Positions 36,751 to 49,598 of a stretch of DNA of 64,000 nucleotides are shown one piece after another; position 1 is the first letter of the stretch, and each line of letters begins with the position of its first letter. The stretch is from Atrichornis clamosus (Eukaryota > Chordata > Aves > Passeriformes > Menuridae), in NCBI GenBank assembly GCA_013400975.1, contig WBMZ01010829.1:120317-184316 (forward strand), written 5' to 3'. The notes below the pieces were generated by a model. The model saw only the letters and a program-made list of their open reading frames with translations, was not told where the DNA came from and ran no database searches. Made by a program: the position numbers and the translations under genes.

Positions 36751-36787
36751 TGACGTCATTATGAAGCATCCTACCAAGTGAGTCAGT
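36751..36787. promoter_or_regulatory. Palindromic CRE with a nearby AP-1 site
   Basis: A perfect TGACGTCA lies at 36,751-36,758, and GTGAGTCAG lies about 22 bases downstream (near 36,779). CpG-containing CREs are rare in methylated AT-rich vertebrate DNA, so a retained one far from a CpG island deserves notice. It has no accompanying promoter features. Confidence 0.35.
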
Positions 36788-37450
36788 TAAGCAGGAAACC
36801 AAGCATGTTCAACTTAATCCTTCTTCAAGGGCTGCCCTGCTCAGAAGTCCTGTTTAATGAACTTGTAAACTGCACTATAAAGTTAAAGGAAAATCTGACT
36901 GCTCACTTTCCATGTTTATACCTTCTTTAGGAAACATCTGCTTGCCATTCTGCTGCTTCTGCTTCCCCTCCCCCACATACTGTTTTCCCCTGCTACTATT
37001 ATTTCTTACATTCAGGCATTTCTTGATTCAGGGGTTGAAGGTTTAGGCAATCTTTTAGTCTTTAAAACCTAGCATTTCTGGGTTTCATTGAGGTCACCCA
37101 AGCAATGAAGGAACTAACAACTGTTTGCTGGATTGTAACTGGCAAAATGATTTTTTTCCCCAGGGGGTAGAGTTGTGACCTGATTACATGGTGGGACCAG
37201 AAGGGAGCTCTTTTTGAAGGTTTTACCCTTGCAGCTGTGCCAGCACATGTACACAATCCTGAGCTATTAGCCTGGTGGAAAATGCAGTTTGAAAGCTCCA
37301 TGCAAGCCTGACTGCAACAAAGCTGACATTTTATTAACAAGTGTTACATTTGCGAGTTGTGCAGCCCCAACTTTACTCTGGAATTTAAAAGGTCACTGCA
37401 GACACCAAATAAGTCTCTAAGACATGCTGTGAAGGACAGCTGGCAGGGCA
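36788..37450. other. Non-coding sequence, nothing recognised
   Basis: A minus frame of 92 codons at 37,062-37,340 shows no family resemblance. Confidence 0.45.
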
Positions 37451-37625
37451 CGCAGAACTCCGCCACAAGGTGATAAAAGAATGAAGGGAATATTTTAGCA
37501 GGGGGCTGCCACTAATTAACACAAAATTGACTTACTTGAAAGATAAATATCTTTGAAAATGGCAAATTCTCCAGCGTGTTTGGCCATCAATTGTGCAAGT
37601 GCCAGGTAAGTAGGAACACAGAGTC
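37451..37625. promoter_or_regulatory. Candidate enhancer with homeodomain and GATA-like words
   Basis: CCACTAATTAACACAAAATT near 37,509, GATAAATATCTTTG near 37,541, GGTGATAAAAGAATGAA near 37,470 and GCGTGTTTGGCC near 37,575 occur in a short unique stretch. Regulatory function is only a suggestion from motif density. Confidence 0.2.
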
Positions 37626-40600
37626 ATGCCTTGGGTGGCATCAGAAGCAGCGAGGTCGAGGATCGCCAGACTTGGAGACATTTTGTTGTAGAATTGGATG
37701 ATGGTTCCACACCAACGGCAAAAAGTCTGCTGGTTAGAGTGGAACGACCTCTGATTTACACCCTTTCAAAATGAGAGAAGAGTGGCACTTTCTGAGCATC
37801 ACGTCCAACACTTGCACTTTTCTGTACCAACCTCCATGTGCTGTGGAACACCAGCACTTTTAAACAGCAATACCAGGGATTTTAATCCACTGGATAACAA
37901 ATAGGAGGTACTAGAAAAAGCATTTCTCCCGCATTTGGATCCATGTACATGGCATGACAGCACTGACAGTGCAGCCTTGCATTTCCAGCAGGTTCAGGGG
38001 TGTGCAGGATCTGAAGGCAGAAGTATAAAAATAAAGCTCCCGCTGACCTTTTTCTCCTTCAAGAATATTTTGTCTTGCTTCTTTGCTCACAAAAAGTTTT
38101 AACATACCTGGAATTCTGATTTCTGTGGCTTTCTTTCTTGCATGAATGTAAAATAAAGCAGGGCTGAAGATTTTTTCTGCTAACACAGGATAGTCTCACA
38201 AGGTTCTTACCCAGTCAAATGGCATATGAGAAAAGGCTGCTGAAAAACTGAAGGCCATGGGAAATCCTGCACAGATACACTACCCAGGACCCAGGGGGAA
38301 AAAACAAATATGAATAATTAATCATTATAATTTGAAAGTTCTGCTTTGAGTTACCTTTATGAGGAACCACAGGGAATTCCTCTTGAAAGAAGTTCAAGAT
38401 GGCCATGCTGCCCCAACATTGAGTCAAAAATATTTCATCATGAATTAAATATATTTAAACTCTGGCAAGGTAGAGACAACTTATTGTGCATTCTTTCATG
38501 GAAGACCACATCCCATGCTAGCAAATCTTAAACTGTCTTTCCTGTGTGAGCCCACCAAGAACACCACTGTGGTCATTGTGTTGAATCATATTCTCCCAAA
38601 AAACTCCAATACAGTGGTTTAAGAGGCACCAGCAGAACGTAGTGGCCACATCTCAATTAAATATACCTTCAGGAACATCCATCCCAGGATACTGATGTAC
38701 AGCACCAAACCCACTCAGTAAAAAGTCAAATTTCTGGGCAAGGGGCCACGCAGTAGGAGACTGTCTGCCAGCCACATCTTTCACACCTGCAAGTTACCAA
38801 ACCTTGCAGAGGATGGCAGACAATTGTTTTAAACTGTCTTGATGTGCTGCCCAGCCAGTCTTCAGAGCACCTGGAAAGCACTTACACAGGATCTCCAGGA
38901 AGGCATCTGAGATAGTGACAGTGCTTACCAAGGTGCTGACTGAACGGATTCCGCTGTGTTAACTGAGAATCCACCTGCTTTTGCCAGCTGTTAAATAATT
39001 AACCTCATCTCAGCATGACATAATGTATTCTTAATAAATACTTTTTTTTTTCTGAAGACTCTTGTATAAGTTTACACAATTAACCCAGAGCCAAGAAATA
39101 GAGGTGAGCCATTGCACATGGCATCATGCCTTGTTCCCATGGGAGGATGCATATGAGAGCACAAGTCCACCTCTCACAGTGAGGTTATCTTGGCAATTTT
39201 TGTGTCCCTGGGTTCTACTGAAATCCGTTTGGTGCAACACCACTGCAAAGGGAGGTGAGTCTAAAACACAGTAGCAGCACTTCAGATCTTGTACAACTCC
39301 AGGACTGCTCATTCTACAGTATAATTTAGTGGAGCTTTTGGATGCTTAGATGTCATCCAACAGAGAAAATCCACTGGAGTGTTACAGTGCTCTGGAGCTG
39401 CCCCTCCTCAGGAAGCCGTGGGAAAGTCAAAATTTTCTATGTCATGCTAAAACACGCTGTAACAAAGAAATTCACCAGTAACAAAATCTAGACAATGTAT
39501 CAACCTTTCCGGTCTCTGAAATAACACAGAGGGAAGTTGAATGGAAACAAGAGATTGGCCTTTTGTCTGCTTTCCCCTTACAAATCTTAAATTCAAAATA
39601 CATTCTATATAGTATAATAGAAGCTCAGAAGGACTAATGCATAGCCTATAGGACCAAAAAGAGGAGGAAAGAAGTGGGCAGAGTCAGAATGGTTTTCTTT
39701 GTAATTGCCTACTGCAGTTGGAATGAAACATTCTACTTAAATTATACTTTGTGGAGGTTTTTTTTAGTTTCAAGAGTGCAGAGACACAGTGCCAAAATGA
39801 AACATTCAGACTCCACTCAGTGTTAAATGACTGAAGATGATGTGCTTCCATGTAGTACAGTACCTCATTAAATCAGGGTCTAATCAAGCCATCAATGAAA
39901 CATGTCAAGACTCTGGCTGGCCAAACTGTCTCATTAGTGTCTGACCTCCACTTGCAAAAAAACTCCATAAAGACCGACTTTCAAAGTGGCAATACTTTTG
40001 TTTCATGAGGAATATGGGGGTGAATAGTGTGCAGTTATGGTAGAGGGTTACTTTAATGTGCTCAGGAAGGGTTTGAAGTTTAATTCTGCACGATGCACTG
40101 TTGCTTCAGAGCACTTTCAACTCAGATTACCTTAAGAGAAATACAAAATACCAATGAATCTACATTTGAACTAAAAGGCAGGAGCCATCTTTCCTATTGA
40201 TCTGTGTTCTGTAGAACCAGTGTTTGATTCCAGTAGCCATCAACCTCTGACTCCAAACCTACAGATGTGATGTCAACTCTGCTGCTTTGAGGGCCATTTT
40301 TCTGCCCTGTATTTCATAGCACATTTGGAACCAACATGGTGAAACAACTGAATACAGGAAATCCATTTGTAACAACTCCACAGTTCTTCACAGTTTCCTT
40401 TTATTTCTTTTGAAACATGTTCTGTTACCCCTTAGCAGTGCCAAAGATAGGGGAGGATACACGAAGAACACGAAAATCTTTCCAGCATGCCCCTGTTTCA
40501 GGGGTGAGAAAAAAGATATGGACAAATTTGGTATGACTGAGAATAAATATATACTCGTTCCTTTTTTGCAAATGCACCTTGATAGAAATCTTCAGCACCT

Positions 40601-41019
40601 TAGCCCCTGGCCACTGTCTCTGAATGACAGAGCTCCCACTAAGATCTGTAACAAAAGTTGAATCATAGGCTGGAAGACAATTCTGATGCACATAGTAGCA
40701 GAAATCTGACATCCAGCATCTTGCAAAGGAGGTAAGGGTTGAGAACTAAAGCCCGAAAATTCTTATAAATATTATCATGAGAGCTTTAAATATTCAGATA
40801 AAGCAGACGTGTCATCAATCCTTAGCATCTTCTCCAAAAAACCATAGAGAATAATATAATAAATGTGGATAATAAATTATATGAATAAAAGAAAAAAGTG
40901 CAGGACATTCACTAAGCATTTTGGAAGCTGCAGGACTGAAATGACCCTTTCGTAGTGCTGGAAAGTTTTCTAAAGAGAAATGTGTAAGTTTCATAAGCAG
41001 AGAGCTTAACTCCCAGCAT
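37626..41019. other. Non-coding sequence, nothing recognised
   Basis: No repeat family or exon was recognised. A T run lies near 39,042-39,051. Frames at 37,911-38,186, 39,062-39,274 and 40,410-40,712 are overlapped by frames on the other strand and lack family resemblance. Confidence 0.45.
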
Positions 41020-41053
41020 TACAGAAGTCAGTGGGAGTTCTGCCACTGACTGA
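41020..41053. repeat. Fragment of an ancient repeat theme (GAAGTCAGTGGGAG)
   Basis: AGAAGTCAGTGGGAGTTCTG followed by CCACTGACTG keeps the two-part 'gaagtcaatgggag ... ccattgac' wording of an old repeat found across amniotes. The family was not named. Confidence 0.5.
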
Positions 41054-42559
41054 ACAGATCATGTTTTCTCAGTGACTGGAAAGGAGGAAAGCATGTAACA
41101 TAGTTAGCATTTGGAAGAAATAAAAGGAGTGTTGAATTTGCTGGAAGATGTCCTGGAAGAGTAACGTTGCAAACATGAAGCACATGTGTAACTTGAATCA
41201 AAGTGGCTCCTCACGTGCATAAAGCTAAGCCCACACCAAGTGCTCGTGGAATTGGGTATTGAATGTTCTTAAAGAGACCTCATTTGTGTCTGTCTGCTCA
41301 GAGGACACCCCGTAACCACATCTGTCACGTCTTAGATTTCATTAAGAGACAGCTATTACATTCATCTTTGTATCAATCATAAACCATAACAGAGTCTCTT
41401 TCTTTTTACCTTTTCAGCTTTTTTGGATCTTTCTCTTCATTAAAGTTCTCTACTCCTCCCTTTGAAAATTAGAACATTTACATTAAGAAAAAGGATTCAA
41501 TAACTATTATGATACTTTAACAAATAGAAATTCTTCTTACATCATAATTTCTGGCAGAAATTCATAAAATTTTTATTAATTTTTTTATTTACTGCTACCA
41601 CTACCGTGTGCAGTACCTGGCTTTATTTTTAAATGTGTTGAAGTTCCTTTTGTCAAAATTGCAAAACCTCAAAACTAGTGTTCCTGGAGTGCAACAAAAT
41701 TCATTCTTTCTGTAGTACCTTTCCAAGACAGAACACATTAGAAAGAAATTTAAAAAAGGATGCAGTGTACAAGTGGAGATTGTTGTGTGCTATTTTTAAA
41801 AATTGGAAAAAATCACACAAAATAACAGAAGACTAAAAAATGAAAAATAGGTAATATATCACATATTTCTATTTTCACCACTAGTTTATGCTTTTTAAAA
41901 AGGGAAAGTCACAAAAAACCAAAGTCTCCCAAACTTCCAAGAACAATTAGTGATAGAGGCCAATATCAGTAATACATTTCAGTCTTGGGAAATGGGAGAA
42001 GTCAAAGCAAAGTAATGCTGTTTCAGTCACTGAAGTGTGTGTGTGACTCTAAGAACCGAGGCCCAGGGTGTGTTTCAGGTCCATGGGCTCAGCTGCATGC
42101 CTGGGACCTACATTTCAGCAAGTACTGCCCATGTGCCTGTCATAAATATTGCTTTGGTTCTGCTACCATGACTCAGAACAGCTGCAGGTTTTCAGAGTTG
42201 CATGTGAGATGTGGTGAACACACACACATACATAAAAAACATTCATCTCCCCACTTAAGGAAATAAATATACCCTTGTAAATGTCCAGTGCTGTATCAGC
42301 AACAATACGTGCCAGCCGACACTACTGCGTTTTTATCACAGCTGCACTTTTATCGTGTTTGAACACCGCCTCTCCCCATCACAGCACTTCTCCTGCTGTT
42401 TACCCCTTTGCCCTATCTTCACATTCCCTCCGTGCAAGTATAATAAATGTGTAATACGAGTGGTATTTCAGCCAGTGAAACCAGCAATCACTCCCTGGTG
42501 CTGGCATTTCACCTTTGACTCAGCGCTCTGGAATGCTGCCAGATTCCAAGCTCCCACGT
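41054..42559. other. Non-coding sequence, nothing recognised
   Basis: AT-rich around 41,500-41,900. The 93-codon frame at 41,985-42,266 and the 75-codon frame at 42,355-42,582 are cysteine- and histidine-containing but show no ordered motif. Confidence 0.45.
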
Positions 42560-42690
42560 TCTCAGGCTGCGCCCCGGCCTGAGAAGGTATCAGACGTGCC
42601 ACCAGTGACATCAGCGGTGACGCCGAGCACGCTGCTGGCTGTTACTAATTGTCATTAGTTTCAGTGATGCTACAAATTGGACTACAACAC
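42560..42690. promoter_or_regulatory. Candidate regulatory element, CpG-bearing
   Basis: GTGACATCAGCGGTGACGCC (CRE/AP-1-like words, 42,605-42,625) sits 5' of CTAATTGTCATTAG (two TAAT cores, near 42,645). Several CpGs are retained in an otherwise CpG-poor region. It is unique and non-coding. Confidence 0.25.
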
Positions 42691-45429
42691 CGTAGGCTAA
42701 CAGTGAGAGTCCTCATCCCATTTCCTAACTTTTACAAAAAGGGCTAAATCTTCCATTCCTCCCATCTCTTCCCTCCCCCTGCCAAGCCATGTCACTGACC
42801 AAGTGACATGGAAGCCAGCATGTGACTATTGACATCCTATTCAGGAGGTCTCAAGAGGGTCTTTATGCAAAGGAAAAAATCACAAAGTAAAATATTCTGC
42901 AAGGTTGTTTCAGACATTCTGTTTATCTCTGTTTCATTGGAATGCTATTTGCAGAAAAAGGCTGAATCTACAAAGCTCCTCCAAGTGCTAGCCTTGCTAA
43001 CTCCTGTGATTTTATCAGGAGTCTTGTGATACTTGTTGTCCTGCTAAAGCCTCACTGCAGCATGGAAAGTATTAGAGAATCCAGTGTTCCATGATTAAAC
43101 AAACCAAAGTCAAGATTCATGGCTGGGAAAAAACCTCAAAATACATAGACCCTACAGCTCAAAAGCTAAATTCATCAATTTGTGTGGGGGAAGTTTGAGG
43201 CAGCTTAGAGATTTGTGTTTATTACTGGAATTTTAGCGCATACTCTGGGCTCATGGCTCTAGTATACATGATGGCCCCGCTGTAAAGGCACAAGACAACA
43301 GTAGAACCCACAGCCAGATAAATTTAACACTTCAGATGTCCCCAAGGCTGGGCTGGGCCCCCAGTCACAAGTGCTGTACAGCTGCCTGTCACCAGAACCA
43401 GGCAGACAAAGCCCAGTCCAGCTCACAGGCATGAAAAAGCTCAGCAGTCGCTCACTTCCCCATGTGATAGGCAAAATGGGAGAAGGAAACACAGTCATGG
43501 TGTTGTGTCACTCACCCCCTTATCCGAGGGGGAGGACTGGCAACCTGCCAGGACCTTTCACTCGATTCTTTTTTATGCTGGGCATGCGGAAAAGTAGGAA
43601 TCCGGCCCCTCAGGTTTTTGATTGCTAATAAGTTATCCATAGCGCCTAGTGAAAGGCATGCCTTAAAACATCAACATTGGCACCTACCACTTTGTTTCTC
43701 AAAGGACTTCATCCTGTCTGCCCCTCCCCCTCTTCCCCACTCCTGAGATTTTTCTGCTCCTATCGTTGTTTTCATTAATGATACAAGAATGGATTCAGCC
43801 TCATTTTCAGCACAATTGCTAAATAGTGCAGAGACAGACTTATTTCCTAAAAGCCTTTCACTTGCATTCTAATTTAAAAAAAAAAAAATTTCTCTTTAGA
43901 AAAACAAAAACATTAAAGATATGTTGAGAGAGAGAGAAACACCTCTCTCCCACAGCAGGGAGAGGTTTTCAGTCCTTGGAGGTCCCTAGAGAACTTTGAA
44001 CATTTACTAATATCAAAGCAGGGCAATAGCTTTTCGATGACATCATCTTCCCACTCCCTGTAACTGAGAACTCACCGTTCCCTGAACTAGATAGTCAGGA
44101 GGTTTGAGTGCCAAAGGTCTTACACCATAGTTTCACCTACAAGTATTAGGATTTTCAGGCAATCAGTGGCTGACCTGCTGCACCTGAAATAATCTGCTGG
44201 TGGTGAAGTTCTTTGCTGTCTACACATCAATACTAAAGAGTTACCTGTGTCAAACTGCAAGGTTTATTTTAAGACAGCCCTAGGAGGTTTGAATCTAGTA
44301 TTAAAATGATATGTGTTCCTAAAAAAAGTATGAGATTCTTAATATCCAGGCTTAGGGCTCAATTCTATTCACAGATGTATTCTGGCAGTGAGTCAGTGCA
44401 CGGACAGGGAGAGCTGCCCACAGCAGAATGAATGTTCAAGGTATGCAGCCACAAACCCTCGTGAAAAAAGAACCTGTGGGTCACAGTGATCCTCTCTGCA
44501 GTCTGACACATTTCACTGGAAACAAAGACAGTCTCAGGCAAATACAATTCCCTTCCACTGATATAGTCTGGAACACTGTAAGTGCAGTTAGAGCCAACAT
44601 TTGTTCTGTTTTAGGGAAAAAAGAAATGTATACAAACTGTTCTTTTCCATCCTGAAACAATGGACTAACACATGCTCGCTCCTTTACAGTGGTGAAATTC
44701 TGACAGTGATCTGAACAGCTGCTTAGCCACCAACCACAGCATTTACAACTGGTTAATTACAGACACCCAAACCCTTGCAACACATTTTGCATTCACGGCC
44801 CAAACAGTATAGTCAGTGATTTTATCCAGGACTGCACAATAACATCTCTGTTTATCAGAGAACAGAGCATAGTAACTTATCCCAGATTCATCATAGTCAA
44901 CTAAAACATATCAACTTACATTTTCTGTTTTCATTTTTAAATTAAAAAAAGAAAGAAAAAAGAAGAGTGGAAAATTTTTGTTTTCTTTTGTGAAAATGTG
45001 AAAGCAAGAAAACTGCAGATTAAGCTTGGCTTGCTATTAACAGGATCCTTGTTCTGTGCCATGTTTATAACAATTTGATTGTAAAAATGGGGGGATGAAA
45101 AGGATGTTCATTGACACATTTCTCATGAGTGTGATGACCTTCCTGTTGCGAGTAGCACTTCACAAGTACGTTCATTCAGTTGGACTCCTCTGGATTTGGC
45201 TGAAGAACTCAGGCACAAGCAACACGGGCTATGTAGGGCTATCCATCACGTGGCTCTCAGGAAGAACTACTATAAATGGTTCTGCAGGATGGATATTAAA
45301 TATAGTAAACACAGTAAAACAAAACCAGAACCTGGGAATACTATTTTGTTTGCTTGAAAGGACAAGAGTTTTCTTTGTGTGTAGTTCTGCTTGTCCATGA
45401 ATATCAAATCAGTTTAAAAGTTGTAACTT
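42691..45429. other. Non-coding sequence, nothing recognised
   Basis: GAGAGAGAGA followed by CCTCTCTCCC and GGGAGAGG near 43,926-43,965 could fold as a small hairpin. No exon or repeat family was recognised. The sequence near 43,115-43,155 has a faint CR1-like look that is too weak to call. Confidence 0.45.
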
Positions 45430-45540
45430 CTCTTTCCCAAAGGGGGGAAACTGAGGCACAAAGAAGTTCAGGTTACCTTTTTCCATTGGTGCTTAAGTTT
45501 GGAGGCCTGATATGAGACTTGATTTTTAGTACAGAAAACC
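45430..45540 (-). repeat. MIR-like relic, minus orientation
   Basis: CCAAAGGGGGGAAACTGAGG then CACAAAGAAGTTCAGGTTAC is the antisense of the MIR core ('cctcagtttcc' region). The adjacent bases are too diverged to extend the match firmly. Confidence 0.5.
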
Positions 45541-46319
45541 AAGATGAAAACACCAAAGAATGTGTAAGACAACATGCACCCCCCTTCTCTTATTAACAGG
45601 CTCAGAAAAGTCATTTATGTTGCACAGAGTGAGTCAGTCACTGTGATTCACATACAGATCTGACAGATCATCCAGAATGCAGCCTGCCAGACACTGCTTC
45701 CAGATAATGTTTGAAACATAGGGCATGGAGGAGGCAATAATAGTACTGAAACTAAACACTGGATTGAGCTTTTATTTTCTAGCCGCTTTAACTGCAGAAA
45801 GGGCTTTTGCCGACTGATTTTGCCCAGGAAATGAATTCCAAGCTGTGATGTAAAAGCCCTAATGAATTCCTGCTCTGCTGACTCAGCGGTGCAGCAGGAG
45901 CAGACCCCCACTGCCTGCAAACCAGGCGAGCCCGTCCTGCTCACACTCTGCACTTAATGTTTTTAAAGATAACTTAAACGTGTCTTTAAAACCCTCCACA
46001 GCCAAGAAAGCACTAGAGGTTATCTGTTAGGTGACAAGTGGAATGAACTTCCAGGTACTTTTCAAATCTCATTCCTGTAAATAAGAAACAGCTGACTGTG
46101 ATCCTGCAAATTCCAACTGAGAAAGCTCTGATGACATTAATGCATTATGTTGTGTCTAGAATCCCTTGATAGAATTACAACATTACTGTACACAGCTGGG
46201 TGGATATTATTATGCTGCACAAAGAAATAAGAGATTATACTATCAGGAGTAAATGCAACCGAGATCCAACACTAATGCATTGGAATACAAAGCTGGTGCC
46301 TCCAAATTTAGTACAGTGT
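45541..46319. other. Non-coding sequence, nothing recognised
   Basis: A 101-codon minus frame at 45,648-45,953 has no recognisable family. Confidence 0.45.
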
Positions 46320-46480
46320 GTTTTTCAACGGTAACTTTCTAACAACATGGACAAATAAAGCCATGCACGCACTGTCAAGCTCCGCTGTGTGGCTAGAGAA
46401 GTTTGCTGATGACAGTCTTGTTATTGTAACAGGAAGTGACTCAGCCTTGGCAACAGGAGATCAGATATTTTATTCAGAAG
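46320..46480. promoter_or_regulatory. Candidate enhancer with composite ETS/AP-1 site
   Basis: AGGAAGTGACTCAG at 46,431-46,444 places an ETS core (GGAA) directly against a perfect AP-1 site (TGACTCA). Upstream are TTGCTGATGACAG (MAF/AP-1-like) and TTGTTATTGT (SOX-like). Adjacent ETS and AP-1 sites form a known signal-responsive unit. No promoter is attached. Confidence 0.3.
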
Positions 46481-48489
46481 CATTAGGTCATTTTTTTCCC
46501 CTAACCAACCAACAGTTTCACAAGGCAACTGGTTTTGTTTGAAAATAAATATCTATTTTGAAAGTGGTTTGCTTAGGGAGTGTAGTTAAACATTTATGGT
46601 TAGGAATACGACCCAGTTTAATGCAAGGCATCTGGAAACCTCTTGTCCTTTTAACTCTCTTAAATTTGCTGCCTGTGCAAAATTCAACCCCCCCAGGCAA
46701 GAATTCTCCCACATGGGTGAGTAAAGTACAACCAGCTACATTATCATCATGAGAATGAGGATGAGTGAGGAGATTTGTGTCTTGACCAGTAACTTTCCAT
46801 GACAATTAACATGACTGATGTCACTGTTACAATTAAAGCAGAACTACTTCACACAGGCATTGCAGCTGAACCAAATATGTGCCTTGTTGTAATGCCCTAT
46901 TACATGATCTTTCATCAAGTACTTATAAATGGCACATGATGCTATGCTGCTTCTCCTAAAATCAGCATAAAAGAAAAATTCTCTTAATACCTGGCATCCA
47001 GCCTAGCCCTGAACAGTTTCTTTCCTTCTCCACTTCTTCTCTTATAGTTACTTATAGTGTATATCTTTTGCATTACATATAGTTCACACAACTATGTGGA
47101 AAGAGAAAAAATAGTTTTACTTCAAATGCTATAGTACTGCTACTCATTTTTGACTCAAATACCTTTTAACACAGTCCACAACTGCATTAAAGGTTGCACA
47201 AAAAGAAACTAACTGTGCAAGCCAAATTCAAATTCTCACTCTAACCATAGAGAGTAAACATGCCACCAGCTGCAGCACTCCTAGAACAGGATTTCATCAT
47301 CTTCTGAATATTTTCCTGGTCTGTGGTCAGTTTTGTATTTTTAAAATGCCAAGGAAGCGTTATTCTCCACATCACAGTGACTCAAACATCCCATACAAGC
47401 ACATAAATAACATATAAGTACTAATGCCAGCTTTTTATCTTGGGCAGGGAGCAGCCAAAAAAAGAGTTCATGGGGTAACTTAAAAACTCTGTAGCAACAG
47501 TGTTTATCTATTGCCTCCACACTGTGCCCAGAGCCTAATTTTAGGTATTAATAATAAAACTCTGGACAATTTCCCACAACAGGCACTACAAGAACACAGC
47601 AGAGCCTCAAGCATTCTTCTTTGACATCAAAACACGCTACTTTTTGAAATGTGTGAAAAATTAAACTTATTGGAAAAGCCATTGCAGTGAATGTGAATTT
47701 ATAATTCAACATTAAATGAAATACATCCTGAAAAACCTCAGCATCCTACATAATTTCACTGTTATCTTCCTTGTGACACAAGCAACATTTTATAATTCCA
47801 GTCCTTGAAAACAGAAGATTTAATAATTTTGCTGTTAGAGCAACATGGTTTTCTGTGCTCTGTCAAATAGCATTTTTATCTTCTAGTAGGAAAAAATAGC
47901 TACCTTGTTCCACCATCTGCCAAAAACTACTAAACCACAGGGTGTGCTTCTGTGATTTCAAATTGCAAAAGCTTAAGTAACGCCAGTGTTATACCTATTA
48001 AATATACTGACAATCAGACCTTAACATTTTCAAAGTACCATGGCACATTATCTAAGAAAGGTATTTCAATCAAACTGTTCCAGGGTTTAACTGCTATCAG
48101 GGTTTAGGTTTCAGTCAGCTGTCCCTCCCGAGCACTGTTACGTATTAGGTGGTTTTAACATCCTGAAGTGCTGGACAAAGCCTTGCTATCTATTCCTAGC
48201 ACTAAATTTGAGAAACCATGCTTCTTTTTCCAAGTCTATAGTCACGGAGCACAATAAGAAAATAATTTCAGCTCTATTGCAAAATTCTTCCTAACCCATA
48301 TCTAGTCTCATGATACACTGCTGCAAATGTCTAAAAAACCTAACAACTGAGAACTGCAATTTTATGTGTGAATACTCACTCACACATAGATATGTAATTT
48401 TTTTGTATATCTTGTATTTGCTTAGACAGACTTGAAACATAAGCCCTCAGTGCTTTAACACTTGAAGGATAACAAAAGGAACTTATTTA
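46481..48489. other. Non-coding sequence, nothing recognised
   Basis: No repeat family or exon was recognised. Short frames on both strands overlap at 46,518-46,805. Confidence 0.45.
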
Positions 48490-48681
48490 TTATCTACGTT
48501 TCACTACTTTAAAGCCAGTGTTGTACTTTTCTGGGACCTCGCATTTAATATATGAATGCTTTGAGTCAATTTTCTCCACGTTATATTCAACAGGCACGAG
48601 TATATTGCCATCTTCCATTGGCACCCTGTCAGTTTTATGATTACAAATCCTCCATTCACATGTGTTCTCAAAAGTACTCAT
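48490..48681 (-). other. Unrecognised 63-codon open frame, possible exon relic
   Basis: On the minus strand an ATG frame of 63 codons has a balanced, hydrophilic, protein-like composition with alternating charged and beta-branched residues (VPMEDGNILVPVEYNVEKID near the middle). An in-frame TAA lies two codons before the ATG, so it cannot extend upstream without splicing. A possible acceptor, ACTGACAG, lies inside the frame. AATAAA directly follows the stop codon. I do not recognise the protein. It could be a terminal exon, a retro-copy fragment, or chance. Confidence 0.2.
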
Positions 48682-49598
48682 GTTTTAATGGGCCTCCATC
48701 ATATGTGAAGCCTTAATCTAGGAACTGACAAGTTTCAACCCAGATGTTATATTTCTTACTGAAATAGAGCCCCCAGAGCTCTGATTTAGCACACTCAGCC
48801 AGGAGCAGCAGTTGACAGGAACAGATAAACCCTAACACGGTTGTTACTGTGTGCACCTCCCAGCTGCATGTCAGGCCAGGCTGACCTGAGGAGCTGGGGA
48901 TGGAGAAAGCATTCTGAGTTTTTCAGATAAATGGCTTTTTAATTTTCTTTTCCTTTTTCTTTTTTTTTTTTTGTGGGACAGGATATCATTTTAACTTCTT
49001 GTAAGGCACAGTACCCACTACAATATTCATGATTTGTAAACCTACGAAGATAATACAGGTTGCATTTTCAAAAGGACAAAGAATTTCTCCGGTTGTATAC
49101 ATTTGGGATGCTGCTGTAATGCATTTTAATGGCCTTGAGTTTTAACATTGAAAGATTCTGAAAACTCATTTTGGGCATGCAGAATGAATTCTCTATAAAA
49201 TACACAAGCTTTTGGCAGAACACAAATATCACACATACACAGAGAGACCTATTAAATCATATTCTGGTAGTTTTTCTCTTCGATAAGTACTGCATCATGT
49301 AAAATAACAGGGGAAATAAAGAAACTGTGCAGAAATTCTGTAGAACAACAGAAAAAGGAAATGGTCTGCCTAGGAGACAAGTTCTCCTTGAAACTAAAGA
49401 CACAGAAACTCTGGTTAGAAACAGAATTTCAGAAAGTGGTCTTCACTTGCCTAACTCATTCTAAAAGTGATCCTAACAGGGCCACAGAAGTAGCAGTCAG
49501 AAGGGGAGAAAAACAAACTCTTACGAATCCCAAGAATTAATAGAGAAAATGTATTATATTAAAATTATAGACTAACCTAGAAACACGTAGAAAAACAG
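48682..49598. other. Non-coding sequence with a T tract
   Basis: A T-rich tract of about 30 bases lies at 48,944-48,973. Nothing else was recognised. Confidence 0.5.

Noticed and set aside
43115..43160. Possible decayed CR1 end
   Set aside because: The resemblance is limited to GGGAAAAAACCTCAAA-type wording with no following CR1 body.
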